Notes: a model not told the origin generated them from the sequence alone. A stretch of 64,000 nt of DNA from Streptomyces sp. AP-93 (GCF_022808175.1 NZ_JALGBX010000003.1:372022-436021), one strand, 5' to 3'. Counted from the stretch's first letter, positions 43,415 through 52,668 are shown. A program made the numbers and translations.

Positions 43415-44998
43415 ATGGACCCGGTGATCGTCGTCGGCGCGGGGCCCGTCGGGCTGTCCCTGTCCCTCGCCCTGGCCGGCCAGGGCGTGCCCTGCGTCGT
43501 GCTCGACGAGGGATCCGGCAAGGACGAGCCCCGCCCCGCCCGCACCGTCGCCCTGCACGCCGACACCGCCGCGATGGTGCACCGGCTGGGCTGTACGACA
43601 CTGCGCGACGAGGGCGCGTACTTCACCGCCTGGCGGACCATGCGGCGCGGCCGCGAGTCCCAGCGGATCACCTTCGAGGACGGCCCGGCCCCGATCCACC
43701 TGCCCCAGCACGCCCTGACCCGCGGCCTGCGCGACGCCGCCGCCTCGCACCCCCTGGTCCAGCTGATCACCGAGAGCAAAGTCGACTCCCTGGAGCAGGA
43801 CGACCGCGGGGTCACCGCCCACACCCGGGGCGCCGAGACCACGTGGTGGCGCGGGAGCCACCTGGTCGGCTGTGACGGGGCCCGCTCCACCGTCCGCAAG
43901 CTGCTCGGCATCCGCTTCCCCGGCCGCACCGCCGTCGAACGGCACGCGGTGGCCGCCCTGCGCACCGAACTGCCCTGGCCGGGCGAAGCGTTGCTGCACC
44001 GGAGCCCGCCCGAGGAGGTCACCGCCAGGCCGCTGGCCGACGGGGTGTACCGGCTGGACTGGCTGCTCCCGCCGCGCGGGGACCTCGTCACCCCCGACGC
44101 GCTGGTGACCCTCATCCGCGACAGCCTCTCGCTGTGGTGCGGGGGCACGACGCCCCCGTACGAGCTCCTCGACACCGGGGTCCACACCCTGCACCACCGG
44201 CTCGCCCGGCGCTGGCGCGACGGCCGCTGCTTCCTCGCCGGGGACGCGGCGCACCTGCTCGGCGCGCTCGGCACCCAGGGCGTCGAGGAGGGGCTCCGGG
44301 ACGCCGAGAACCTCGCCTGGAAGCTCTCCCTCGCCTGGCACCAGGGGGCTTCCGAAGAACTCCTCGACAGTTACGAGGCCGAGCGCCGCAGGGCGGTGGC
44401 CGCCCGGCTGCGCGCCGCCGACCAGGCCATGCCCGTGCTGCGGACCGGGGGCGGCCTGCGCACGTACCTCCCCGGAGCCTCACGGGCCGCCGAACTGCTC
44501 CTGACCGACGGCCACTTGGGGCGCGGCCCGCTCGGCGCGGAGCCGGTGTACGCCCCGCCCGTGGCCGTCCACGACGTGCCCACCGCCACCGAGCCGGGCG
44601 GTCCCGTCGCGAACGTCCCGGTGACCGCGCCCGACGGCTCGACGGTGCCGCTGCGCGACCAGCTGGGTCGGGGCCGGCTGCTCGTCGTCCTCGTCGCCCC
44701 GGGCACCGGGGTCTGGGACCGGCGGCACTGGCTGGGCGCCGGCCTGATGCCCCGCCTCGCGGCGGCGGTGGCCGCGCTGCCGGTCCGGGCGGAGCTGCTC
44801 GTGGCGGACGGCTACCCGGGGGCGGCGGCGCACACCGTGCTCCTCGTACGGCCGGACGGGCATCTCGCGGCCACCTTCGCCGGGGTCCATCCCGCCGGGC
44901 TGTACGAGGCCGCGGACGCGGTCCGGCACGGCGCACCGGCCGCCGCACCGGCCCCGGCGCCCAGGGGTTCGCCCGCCGCGGCACCCGTCATCGACTGA
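43415..44998 (+). CDS. FAD-dependent aromatic monooxygenase (PheA/TfdB family)
   Basis: A 527-residue class A flavoprotein hydroxylase. Dinucleotide fold VIVVGAGPVGLSLSLALAG at the N-terminus, DG-type motif VGCDGARSTVRKLLG, and the second FAD motif CFLAGDAAHLLGALGTQGVEEGLRDAENLAWKL. The C-terminal ~100 residues form a thioredoxin-like domain as in polyketide and phenol hydroxylases. ATG 43415 has GGGAG nine bases upstream. The tail is an Ala/Pro run. It stands alone between the glu operon and the cysteine leader. The substrate is unknown; catabolism of a phenol or tailoring of a small aromatic are both possible. Confidence 0.92.
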   Translation: MDPVIVVGAGPVGLSLSLALAGQGVPCVVLDEGSGKDEPRPARTVALHADTAAMVHRLGCTTLRDEGAYFTAWRTMRRGRESQRITFEDGPAPIHLPQHALTRGLRDAAASHPLVQLITESKVDSLEQDDRGVTAHTRGAETTWWRGSHLVGCDGARSTVRKLLGIRFPGRTAVERHAVAALRTELPWPGEALLHRSPPEEVTARPLADGVYRLDWLLPPRGDLVTPDALVTLIRDSLSLWCGGTTPPYELLDTGVHTLHHRLARRWRDGRCFLAGDAAHLLGALGTQGVEEGLRDAENLAWKLSLAWHQGASEELLDSYEAERRRAVAARLRAADQAMPVLRTGGGLRTYLPGASRAAELLLTDGHLGRGPLGAEPVYAPPVAVHDVPTATEPGGPVANVPVTAPDGSTVPLRDQLGRGRLLVVLVAPGTGVWDRRHWLGAGLMPRLAAAVAALPVRAELLVADGYPGAAAHTVLLVRPDGHLAATFAGVHPAGLYEAADAVRHGAPAAAPAPAPRGSPAAAPVID

Positions 44999-45067
44999 GC
45001 GTCCGTTGACCATCCGTTGAGCGATGATCGATTGACCCTCCGGTCGACTCGTGCTTCACTCGCGGAC

Positions 45068-45154
45068 ATGACCGGCAACGACGTACGCCTGTGGCGGAGG
45101 GTCCATATGGACCTGCTCCGCTATGCGGGCTGCGTATGTCGCCCTTCCTGCTGA
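45068..45154 (+). CDS. Cysteine-rich leader peptide (attenuator uORF) before cysteine dioxygenase
   Basis: A 28-codon frame ending RRVHMDLLRYAGCVCRPSC, with three Cys in the last eight residues, 74 bp before the dioxygenase start. The block VHMDLLR...C.CR fits a family of short actinobacterial 'putative leader peptides' found before sulfur-metabolism genes. An internal ATG at 45107 has GGAGGG five bases upstream and would give a 15-residue peptide with the same Cys codons, so that is the likelier translated form. Ribosome stalling at Cys codons when cysteine is scarce would adjust downstream expression. No strong terminator hairpin is visible between 45155 and 45227, so the mechanism may be Rho-dependent or act on translation: AGGA at 45212-45215 can pair with TCCT at 45222-45225. 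Confidence 0.75.
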   Translation: MTGNDVRLWRRVHMDLLRYAGCVCRPSC

Positions 45155-45227
45155 TTCGCCCTTCCCCCGCGCGCCCCCATGCGGATGTGCCGCGCACTCT
45201 CGCGAACCCCCAGGACGGTCATCCTCC

Positions 45228-45773
45228 ATGTCTGCACCCACGCACGCCCCCGCCGCGCCCTCGGCTGCGGCTTCCGCCCCGGCCGTCTCGGCGGCGGATC
45301 TCCTCGCCTTCACCCTGCGCATCGCCTCCGACCCCGAACTGATCGCCGCCCTCCCCCTCGATCCCGAGGGCCGGACGTGGATCCGGCTCGACGGCCCGGG
45401 CGGCAGCGAGGCCTGGCTGATCGGCTGGCCGCCCGGCACCGGCACCGGCTGGCACGACCACGCCGAGTCACGGGGCGCGTTCACCACCGCGCGCGGGCGC
45501 CTCACGGAGAACTCCCTGGCGGTCCGCCTCCCCTCGGAGGGCTGGCAGTCCCTCTCCCTGGCCCCCGACGTGGACCGCACGCGCGCACTGGGCGCGGGCA
45601 CCGGGCGGGCCTTCGGCGAGCACCACGTGCACGAGGTGCTGAACGAGTCCGCGACCGAGCACGCGATCTCCGTCCACGCGTACCACCCGCCGCTCCCCCT
45701 GATCCGCCGCTACAGCCGCACCGGCCCGGTGCTCACGCTGGAGCAGGTCGAGCGCCCGGCGGACTGGCAGTGA
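45228..45773 (+). CDS. Cysteine dioxygenase (cupin)
   Basis: A 181-residue cupin that oxidises cysteine to cysteine sulfinate using Fe(II) and O2. Metal ligands are visible in GWHDHAESRGAF (two His) and the later EHHVHEV. The usual Cys-Tyr crosslink partner Cys is not evident, as in other bacterial enzymes, which often have Gly there. ATG 45228 begins MSAPTHAP. The gene overlaps the rhodanese gene by 4 nt (GTGA) and lies behind the cysteine leader peptide, so cysteine supply probably sets its expression. Its role is to drain excess cysteine. Confidence 0.9.
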   Translation: MSAPTHAPAAPSAAASAPAVSAADLLAFTLRIASDPELIAALPLDPEGRTWIRLDGPGGSEAWLIGWPPGTGTGWHDHAESRGAFTTARGRLTENSLAVRLPSEGWQSLSLAPDVDRTRALGAGTGRAFGEHHVHEVLNESATEHAISVHAYHPPLPLIRRYSRTGPVLTLEQVERPADWQ

Positions 45774-46144
45774 GCGGCATCGACGCGCTGGTCGACCGGC
45801 TGCGCACCACCTACACCCGTGTGGACCCGGCCCAGGCGCACGCGGAGTCCCTGACCGGGGCCCTGCTGGTCGACATCCGGTACCAGGCTCTGCGCGAGCG
45901 GGACGGACTGATCCCGGGCGCGCTGGTCATCGAGCGCAACGAACTGGAATGGCGCCTCGACCCCGAGGGCTCCCACCGCCTCCCGGAGGCGGTGGACCAC
46001 GACGTCCGCATCATCGTCATCTGCAACGAGGGCTACGCCTCCACCCTGGCTGCGGCCTCCCTCCACGCCCTGTCCCTCCCCAACGCCACGGACCTCGCGG
46101 GCGGCTTCCAAGGCTGGAAGGCCGCTGGCCTGCCCGTTGCCTGA
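45770..46144 (+). CDS. Rhodanese-domain sulfurtransferase
   Basis: A 124-residue single-domain rhodanese. The active-site Cys lies in VICNEGYASTLAA, and the fold shows LLVDIRYQALRERDGLIPGALVIERNELEWRL and FQGWKAAGLPVA. The GTG start at 45770 overlaps the dioxygenase stop. With that enzyme it would handle sulfur released from cysteine (persulfide or thiosulfate to sulfite), as seen in other bacteria with linked genes. Confidence 0.93.
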   Translation: MSGIDALVDRLRTTYTRVDPAQAHAESLTGALLVDIRYQALRERDGLIPGALVIERNELEWRLDPEGSHRLPEAVDHDVRIIVICNEGYASTLAAASLHALSLPNATDLAGGFQGWKAAGLPVA

Positions 46145-46194
46145 CGCGCCGTGTTTCCAGCGGTTCACGGCTGTCGTTGCTGTATGAGTGAAAT

Positions 46195-47736
46195 GTGAAG
46201 CGTCGCGATTTCATCATCCTGGCCGCGGCAGCCGGAATCGCCGGCTGTGACTCCGCACCGGACCGGACCGGCAGAACAACGGGCCGGGCAACGGACGGAA
46301 CACCGGACGGAACAACGGACAGAACAACCGACACCCTCGCCTTCGCCAACCGGCTGAGGATCCCGCCCCTGCTGGAGCCCGCTGCCGATGCGAGCGGCGT
46401 CAAGGCGTTCACCCTGACCATGCAGCGGGGCCACACCGAGTTCCTGGCGGGCAAACCGGCCCCGACCTGGGGTTTCAACGGGTCCTACCTGGGCCCGACG
46501 CTGCGCGCCGCGCGCGGCGACAAGGTCCGGCTCGAAGTCCTCAACCAGCTCGGTGAGGAGACCACCGTGCACTGGCACGGGATGCGGGTGCCGGCGGTGA
46601 TGGACGGCGGCCCGCAGCGGATCATCGAGCCCGGCTCCACCTGGACCCCGTACTGGACCGTCGACCAGCCCGCCGCCACCACCTGGTACCACCCGCATCC
46701 CCACGGTTTCACGGCGCAGCACGTGTACCGGGGCCTGGCGGGGATGTTCCTGCTGGACGATCCGCAGTCGCGGGCGCTGGGCCTTCCGGACACGTACGGG
46801 GTGGACGACTTCCCGCTCGTCGTCCAGGACAAGGTCATCAACTCCGACGGCACGCTGTCGGAGGACAAGCTGGACGAGTCCGTGTTCTTCCTCGGCGACC
46901 GGATCCTGGTCAACGGCACGTACGACCCCTACCTGGAGGTCGGCTCGGAACGGGTGCGCCTGCGGATCCTCAACGCGTCCAACGCCCGCCTGCTCCACAT
47001 CGGATTCGCCGACGGGCGCGGCTTCCAGGTCATCGGCACGGACGCCGGCCTGCTCCCGGCTCCGGAAGCGGTCGACCGGGTATCGCTGAGCCCGGCCGAA
47101 CGGGTCGAAGTCGTCGTCGCCTTCACACCGGGCGAGAACGTCGTCCTACGCAGCTTCGGCGGCCGCGACGACATCGACAGGGGCGATTTCGATCTGCTCA
47201 AGATCGTCGCCGCTGAACGGCTCAGGCCGTCACCGGCAGTGCCGGGGCGGCTCGCCCAGACGCCGCCGATCGAGGTGCCCGCCGGCGCCCGCGTACGCCG
47301 CTTCGAGCTCGACGGTACCGACGAGATCAACGGCCGCGACTTCGACATGAGCCGGATCGACGAGATCGTGCCCGCCGGCGCCCGTGAGATCTGGGAGGTC
47401 AAGGCATCGCACTACGCGCACAACTTCCATATCCACGAGGTCGCTCTCCGGGTGCTCGACATCGACGGCAAGCCGCCCCCCGCGTGGTACCAGTCGCAGA
47501 AGGACACCGTGTACCTGCCGGCGAAATCGACGGCCAGGCTCGCCGTGGAGTTCGGCCGCTACGTCGATCCGAGGGCGCCCTACATGTATCACTGCCACAT
47601 GCTGCGCCACGAGGACAAGGGCATGATGGGGCAGTTCGTCCTCGTCGAGCCCGGGACCGAAGCACAGACCTCGCGCACCATCCCGGCCGGCACCGGCACC
47701 GGCACCGGCACCGCCGACGGACACGGACACGGCTGA
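46195..47736 (+). CDS. Multicopper oxidase, Tat-exported lipoprotein (CueO/laccase type)
   Basis: 513 residues. MKRRDFIILAAAAGIAGC combines a twin-arginine motif with a lipobox (Cys18). A Thr/Asp/Gly-rich spacer built from short repeats (about residues 20-45) follows. Copper sites: HWHGMRV, WYHPHPHG, HNFHIH and YHCHMLRHEDKGMM, the last with the type-1 Cys and axial Met. The C-terminus is a Gly/Thr repeat and HGHGHG, a possible extra copper chelator. It probably oxidises Cu(I) or phenols outside the membrane. The GTG at 46195 lies in a weak context (no clear Shine-Dalgarno), 50 bp after the rhodanese gene. Confidence 0.92.
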   Translation: MKRRDFIILAAAAGIAGCDSAPDRTGRTTGRATDGTPDGTTDRTTDTLAFANRLRIPPLLEPAADASGVKAFTLTMQRGHTEFLAGKPAPTWGFNGSYLGPTLRAARGDKVRLEVLNQLGEETTVHWHGMRVPAVMDGGPQRIIEPGSTWTPYWTVDQPAATTWYHPHPHGFTAQHVYRGLAGMFLLDDPQSRALGLPDTYGVDDFPLVVQDKVINSDGTLSEDKLDESVFFLGDRILVNGTYDPYLEVGSERVRLRILNASNARLLHIGFADGRGFQVIGTDAGLLPAPEAVDRVSLSPAERVEVVVAFTPGENVVLRSFGGRDDIDRGDFDLLKIVAAERLRPSPAVPGRLAQTPPIEVPAGARVRRFELDGTDEINGRDFDMSRIDEIVPAGAREIWEVKASHYAHNFHIHEVALRVLDIDGKPPPAWYQSQKDTVYLPAKSTARLAVEFGRYVDPRAPYMYHCHMLRHEDKGMMGQFVLVEPGTEAQTSRTIPAGTGTGTGTADGHGHG

Positions 47737-47936
47737 CGCCGACTCCTCCGGCCCCGGAACCACCCCCCGGGCAGCTCCTGCGCCACCCGCCGGACCTCGG
47801 CGACGGAGCGGAGTTCCGCGAACACGGAAACGTCGGAGTACTCGCGGCGGCCGAACTCCATGAGGCGGCGCGCGGTGCTCAGGGCGAGCGCGAGGTCGGG
47901 GGTACGGAACACGGGATAGGCAATGTCAGTGGACAT
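47589..47936 (-). CDS. Hypothetical small protein, overlapping the multicopper oxidase gene on the other strand
   Basis: A 115-residue frame from ATG 47936. The first ~62 residues (MSTDIAYPVFRTPDLALALS..., ending AQELPGGWFRGR) look like an ordinary soluble domain with normal composition. The remainder, rich in Pro/Val/Arg/Cys, is the antisense of the oxidase 3' end and looks like non-coding read-through. A shortened or frame-shifted gene whose real end was lost is a fair alternative. No family is recognised. Confidence 0.4.
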   Translation of the reverse strand: MSTDIAYPVFRTPDLALALSTARRLMEFGRREYSDVSVFAELRSVAEVRRVAQELPGGWFRGRRSRRQPCPCPSAVPVPVPVPAGMVREVCASVPGSTRTNCPIMPLSSWRSMWQ

Positions 47937-48102
47937 GCCGCGACGGTGCCACGGTCCGTCATCGCAGGTCACCGCACTTTTCGGCACGGTCGTACGTACC
48001 GCCCACGCCGGGAGCGAGGCCCCGCCGGGGCCCCGCTGGGCGCAGACCGGCCCACCGGAACTCAGGGGCCGGCTACGGCACCACGTCATACCGGTGCGGC
48101 CG

Positions 48103-50661
48103 CTAGCTCCTGGCTGCCGCGAGGTCCACCGGGCGGGGCCGCATCGCCACCCGCCCGGCGAAGCCCGTGGCGCACAGCGCCACCAGCCCCGCCCCACCCA
48201 CGACCACGCCGTACACCAGCGGAAGCACCACCGCGGCCGCCGCGCCCGTCATGCCCACGCTGAACGCGGTGAGGACCGCCAGCGAGATCCCCGACCCCAG
48301 CACCACCCCCATCAGGAGCACCGCCAGCGCCTCCGCCCGCAGCATCCCCCGCACCTGCCGACGCGTCGCCCCCGCGAGCCTCAGCATCGCGAACTCCCGC
48401 AGCCGCTCCCCCGTGGACATCGCGAGGGTGTTGGCCACCGCGATCGCGGTGAAGGCCAGGACGAGGCCCATCGCCAGCAGGTTGATCTCCGCCCCGGCCG
48501 CCTGCCGCTCGGCCCGCGCGCCGTCCGCTTCGGCCGCCGACAGCACGGCCACGCCCGGGTACTCCCGTACCGCCGAGGCGAGCACCTCCCGCGCCGCCGG
48601 CCCCGCCACCAGCACGCTCGACGCCAGCGGGTCGTCGACGTGCGCGGCGACCAGACCGTGCGGCAGCGTCACGTCCCCGAAGCCCAGCCCCCGCGCGTAC
48701 ACCGCGGACACGGTCAGGGTGACCGGCGTTCCGTCCCCCAGCGTCAGCGAGAGCGGGCTGCCCGGCTTCAGGCCCAGCTGGTCCGCGGCCAGGTCGCTCA
48801 CCGCGACGCCCTTCTCCCCGAACCCCGCCAGGCTCCCGGCCGTCACCCCCGGGTCCCAGGTCCGGTCGAGCCCGGCCGGGGTCACGCCCTGCGCCGCGTA
48901 CTTCGTCAGCCCCACCCGGATCGACGTGTGCACGATCTCGGTGGCCGCGAGGACCCCGGGGGTCCGGCGGATCCGCTCGGCGGCGGCGCCGGGAACCCCC
49001 GGCCCCCGGCCCTGGAGCACCCACTCGGCCCGTACGCCCTCACGGGCCTGCGCCCGGGCGGCGTCACCGAGCGTCGGGGTGACGAAGAGCACGGTGCAGG
49101 CCATCCCGATCAGCAGCGTGAGCGGGGTGACCGCGGAGGCCATCCGGGTCGCGTTGCCGCGCAGGTTCGCGGTGGCCAGCCGGCCGCCGGGGCCGGCCAG
49201 CCGCAGCGGCCCGGCGAGCAGTGCGGCCGCGCCCTTGACGATCAGCGGGCCCAGCAGCGAGACGGCTCCGGCGAGCACCACGACGGCGAGGAAGGTGACC
49301 GGGGTCGACGCCGGCTCGGTGCGGAGCGTACTGAGTACGGCGACCAGCACCACCCCGGCCGCCAGCAGCAGCGCCCCGGCGACGAGCCGCGCCCACCTGG
49401 GCCGGCTCCGCTCGACGGCGGCCTCGGCCAGTGCTTCGGCGGGACGGACGCGGGCCACCCGCCGTGCGGTGATCCGGGCCGCGGCCCATGCTCCGAGCAG
49501 GCTCGCGCCGACGGCGGCGATCATCGGGAAGATCCCGGCGGTGCGCTCCAGGGTCACGGGGACGACCCCCGCGTCGACGAACCGGCCGTGCAGCCAGGCG
49601 GCCAGCGGCAGCCCGGCGAGGGCTCCGGCGACTCCGGCGGCCAGCCCGACGAGCAGCGCCTCGCGGCCGATCATGCGCCGCAGCTGCCTGGGGGTGGCCG
49701 CGATGGCGCGGAGCAGGGCGAGTTCGCGGTGGCGCTGCTGGATCGACAGGGAGAAGGTGCCGACGACCACGAGGACCGCCACGAGGAGCGAGGTACCGCC
49801 CATGGCGCCGCCCATGGAGACCAGCTTGATCCGCGCGCCGGCCGCGTCGAGGAACTCCACGGGGCCCCGCTCGTCGCCGATGGCCACCTGCGCGGTGGTG
49901 CCCTGGAGCGCCTGCCGGATCCGCCCGGCCAGCTCGCCGGCGTCCACGCCGGCCTCGGGCAGTACCCCGATGGCGCTGACCCGGCCTTCGCGGGCGGCGA
50001 GGCGCTGCGCCTCGGCGTCACCGAAGAACAGGGCGCTCTGGTGCGCGAGGCTCCCGGCGGCCGCGGCGGCGATCCCGCTGACCGTGTAGGTCTTGGGCGC
50101 ACCGGTGGACTGCACGGTGAGCTCGGAGCCGGGCTTCAGGGCCGCGCGGGCGGCGAGTCCACGGTCGACGACGACCTCGTCACCGCCCTGGGGGGCGCGG
50201 CCTTCGGCGAGCGTGAAGGGGGTGAGCGCGGCCGAGCTCCAGGCGTGCCCGTACGAGGGCTTCGCGCCTTCGCCGCCCGGGCCGCCCCGGGTGAGCGGCG
50301 CGGCCTGGAAGGTGAGCTCGGGGACGGCGCGCTCGACTCCGGGCACCGCGCGGACGGTGTCCACGGTGGCGGCCGGCAGCCAGGCCCGCTCGGCGACGGG
50401 CTTGGCCTTGTGCTTCGTCTTGACCTTCTGCTCGTCGCCCTTCTTCTTCACCTTGACCGTCGTCGTGTGGACGTTCTGGTCGGCGGAGACGACCACCGGG
50501 GCGCCCGCGTAGCGCTCGGTGGCGATCGTTCCGCGCAGTCCCGTCTCCAGGAGGGTTCCGCAGGCGGTGACGAGGGCCGCCGCGCACAGCAGGGCGAGGA
50601 AGGCGCCGAGGAAACCGGCTTTGCGGTCTCGGACGGTCTGGAGTGCGTAGCGCAGCATCAT
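48103..50661 (-). CDS. FtsX-type ABC transporter permease (MacB-like), no adjacent ATPase
   Basis: An 852-residue permease with two FtsX domains: an N-terminal helix (GFLGAFLALLCAAALVTACG), a large extracytoplasmic MacB-type domain, three helices (about residues 290-430), another extracytoplasmic domain and a final set of helices near the C-terminus. The first extracytoplasmic loop contains a very basic stretch (VKVKKKGDEQKVKTKHKAKP). Such proteins export lipids, peptides or drugs or transmit force. An ATP-binding gene normally lies beside them; here the neighbours are recX and the small hypothetical gene. ATG 50661, or 50658 one codon later, has no clear ribosome-binding site. Confidence 0.88.
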   Translation of the reverse strand: MMLRYALQTVRDRKAGFLGAFLALLCAAALVTACGTLLETGLRGTIATERYAGAPVVVSADQNVHTTTVKVKKKGDEQKVKTKHKAKPVAERAWLPAATVDTVRAVPGVERAVPELTFQAAPLTRGGPGGEGAKPSYGHAWSSAALTPFTLAEGRAPQGGDEVVVDRGLAARAALKPGSELTVQSTGAPKTYTVSGIAAAAAGSLAHQSALFFGDAEAQRLAAREGRVSAIGVLPEAGVDAGELAGRIRQALQGTTAQVAIGDERGPVEFLDAAGARIKLVSMGGAMGGTSLLVAVLVVVGTFSLSIQQRHRELALLRAIAATPRQLRRMIGREALLVGLAAGVAGALAGLPLAAWLHGRFVDAGVVPVTLERTAGIFPMIAAVGASLLGAWAAARITARRVARVRPAEALAEAAVERSRPRWARLVAGALLLAAGVVLVAVLSTLRTEPASTPVTFLAVVVLAGAVSLLGPLIVKGAAALLAGPLRLAGPGGRLATANLRGNATRMASAVTPLTLLIGMACTVLFVTPTLGDAARAQAREGVRAEWVLQGRGPGVPGAAAERIRRTPGVLAATEIVHTSIRVGLTKYAAQGVTPAGLDRTWDPGVTAGSLAGFGEKGVAVSDLAADQLGLKPGSPLSLTLGDGTPVTLTVSAVYARGLGFGDVTLPHGLVAAHVDDPLASSVLVAGPAAREVLASAVREYPGVAVLSAAEADGARAERQAAGAEINLLAMGLVLAFTAIAVANTLAMSTGERLREFAMLRLAGATRRQVRGMLRAEALAVLLMGVVLGSGISLAVLTAFSVGMTGAAAAVVLPLVYGVVVGGAGLVALCATGFAGRVAMRPRPVDLAAARS

Positions 50662-50776
50662 GGGGAAAACTCTGCCGCCGGGGCCGCCTTGAGGCATTGG
50701 AGCGCCCCGGCGTCCTCGGCCTGGGGCTAGCCCCACCCACATGGTCCCGGCCCACCGCTCGCCCGGTGTCACTCCG

Positions 50777-51421
50777 TCAGATCGTCAGATCGTCGGCGTC
50801 TTCGCCCTCCGCCTCCAGTGCGCGGCGGACCACCCGCAGGGCCATGCCCTCGGGGTACCCCTTGCGGGCGAGCATTCCGGCGAGGCGCCGGATCCGCTTG
50901 TCCCGCTCCAGGCCCCGGGTCGCGCGGAGCTTGCGCTCCACGAGCTCCCGGGCGGTCTCCTCCTCCTGGTCGGAGTCCAGCTGTTCCAGGGCCTCCTGTA
51001 CGAGGGTGGGTGCCACCCCCTTGGTACGGAGCTCCTGTGCGAGCGCCCGGCGGGCCAGCCCCCGGCCCCGGTGCCGGGACTCGACCCAGGCCCCGGCGAA
51101 CGCGGCGTCGTCGATCAGGCCCACCTCCTCGAACCGGGAGAGGACCTGCTCCGACACCTCCTCGGGGATGTCCCGCTTGGCCAGGGCGTCCGCGAGCTGG
51201 CGCCGGGTGCGCGGCATCCCGGTGAGCAGGCGCAGACAGATCGCCCGCGCCTGCTCCTCGGGACTCTGGGGCGGCAGCTCCTGGCGGTCCTCCCGGACCT
51301 CACGACCCTCACGGCCCTCCGCACGGCGGCCTCCCCGGCCGCCGCTCTCGCGGCGGCCCCGGCGACTGCCCTCGCGGCGGTCCTCACCGCCGTCCGTGCC
51401 GCCCCTTTCCTGCTCCCACAC
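50777..51421 (-). CDS. recX: Recombination regulator RecX
   Basis: 214 residues. A charged Arg/Gly/Glu tail (~50 residues) precedes the three RecX three-helix repeats (ARAICLRLLTGMPRTRRQLADALAKR, GLIDDAAFAGAWVESR, and the C-terminal block). It inhibits and modulates RecA filaments. The GTG start at 51421 is three bases after the recA stop, so translation is likely coupled to recA. Confidence 0.95.
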   Translation of the reverse strand: MWEQERGGTDGGEDRREGSRRGRRESGGRGGRRAEGREGREVREDRQELPPQSPEEQARAICLRLLTGMPRTRRQLADALAKRDIPEEVSEQVLSRFEEVGLIDDAAFAGAWVESRHRGRGLARRALAQELRTKGVAPTLVQEALEQLDSDQEEETARELVERKLRATRGLERDKRIRRLAGMLARKGYPEGMALRVVRRALEAEGEDADDLTI

Positions 51422-51424
51422 GGG

Positions 51425-52549
51425 TCAGCTCTTGGCGACGGCGGCCTTGACCGCGGTCTTGGCCTTCGACGCGGGAGCGGGCACGGCGGCGGTCTCGGCA
51501 GACGCGTCCGCGCCGGCCTCGGCCGTGCCGGCAGCCGTCGCGGCGGCGTCCTTGCGGATGCCGACGCCCAGCTTCTCCTTGATCTTCCGCTCGATCTCGT
51601 CGGAGAGCGCGGGGTTGTCGCAGAGGAACTTCCGCGCGTTCTCCTTGCCCTGGCCGAGCTGGTCGCCCTCGTACGTGTACCAGGCACCGGCCTTGCGGAC
51701 GAAGCCGTGCTCCACGCCCATGTCGATCAGGCCGCCCTCGCGGCTGATGCCGTGGCCGTAGAGGATGTCGAACTCGGCCTGCTTGAAGGGCGGCGCGACC
51801 TTGTTCTTGACGACCTTGACGCGGGTGCGGTTGCCGACCGCGTCCGTGCCGTCCTTGAGGGTCTCGATGCGCCGGATGTCGAGGCGCACGGAGGCGTAGA
51901 ACTTCAGCGCGCGGCCACCGGTGGTGGTCTCCGGCGAGCCGAACATCACACCGATCTTCTCGCGGAGCTGGTTGATGAAGATCGCGGTGGTCTTGGACTG
52001 GTTGAGCGCACCGGTGATCTTCCGGAGGGCCTGGCTCATCAGACGGGCCTGGAGACCCACGTGCGAGTCGCCCATCTCGCCCTCGATCTCCGCGCGCGGC
52101 ACGAGGGCCGCGACGGAGTCGATGACGATGAGGTCCAGCGCACCGGAGCGGACCAGCATGTCCACGATCTCCAGCGCCTGCTCACCGGTGTCCGGCTGGG
52201 ACAGGATGAGGTTGTCCGTGTCGACGCCGAGGGCCTTGGCGTACTCGGGGTCGAGCGCGTGCTCGGCGTCCACGAAGGCCACGGTGCCGCCGGCCTTCTG
52301 CGCGTTGGCCACGGCATGCAGGGTCAGCGTCGTCTTACCGGAGGACTCCGGCCCGTACACCTCGATCACACGGCCGCGCGGCAGTCCACCGACGCCCAGC
52401 GCGATGTCGAGCGCGGTCGATCCGGTGGGGATGACCTCGATGGGGTCGTTCGGCTTGTCGCCGAGACGCATCACGGCACCCTTGCCGAACTGCCGTTCAA
52501 TCTGTGCGAGCGCGGCTTCGAGAGCCTTCTCGCGGTCGTTGCCTGCCAT
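51425..52549 (-). CDS. recA: Recombinase RecA
   Basis: A 374-residue strand-exchange recombinase and LexA co-protease. Walker [11 protein letters not shown], Walker [14 protein letters not shown]2 loop region [23 protein letters not shown]. The C-terminal tail is rich in Ala/Thr/Lys, as in other Streptomyces RecA proteins. [14 protein letters not shown] at 52549 is the family start. The upstream 120 bp contain a LexA-like box. Confidence 0.98.
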   Translation of the reverse strand: MAGNDREKALEAALAQIERQFGKGAVMRLGDKPNDPIEVIPTGSTALDIALGVGGLPRGRVIEVYGPESSGKTTLTLHAVANAQKAGGTVAFVDAEHALDPEYAKALGVDTDNLILSQPDTGEQALEIVDMLVRSGALDLIVIDSVAALVPRAEIEGEMGDSHVGLQARLMSQALRKITGALNQSKTTAIFINQLREKIGVMFGSPETTTGGRALKFYASVRLDIRRIETLKDGTDAVGNRTRVKVVKNKVAPPFKQAEFDILYGHGISREGGLIDMGVEHGFVRKAGAWYTYEGDQLGQGKENARKFLCDNPALSDEIERKIKEKLGVGIRKDAAATAAGTAEAGADASAETAAVPAPASKAKTAVKAAVAKS

Positions 52550-52652
52550 GGGTTCCACCCGATTTGCTTGAGTCGATCGCTTCACGCCATTGACGCTAAC
52601 GCCTGCCACTGACAACGCGGTCCCACGTCCGTTTTGGCTGTGGATAGCCAAT

Positions 52653-52668
52653 AAGAATGCGTGTTCGA
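52653..52668. promoter_or_regulatory. LexA (SOS) box candidate upstream of recA
   Basis: GAATGCGTGTTCGA on the plus strand (core 52655-52666; minus-strand reading GAACACGCATTC) matches the actinobacterial GAAC-N4-GTTC box with one mismatch, 106 bp before the recA ATG. Confidence 0.65.
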
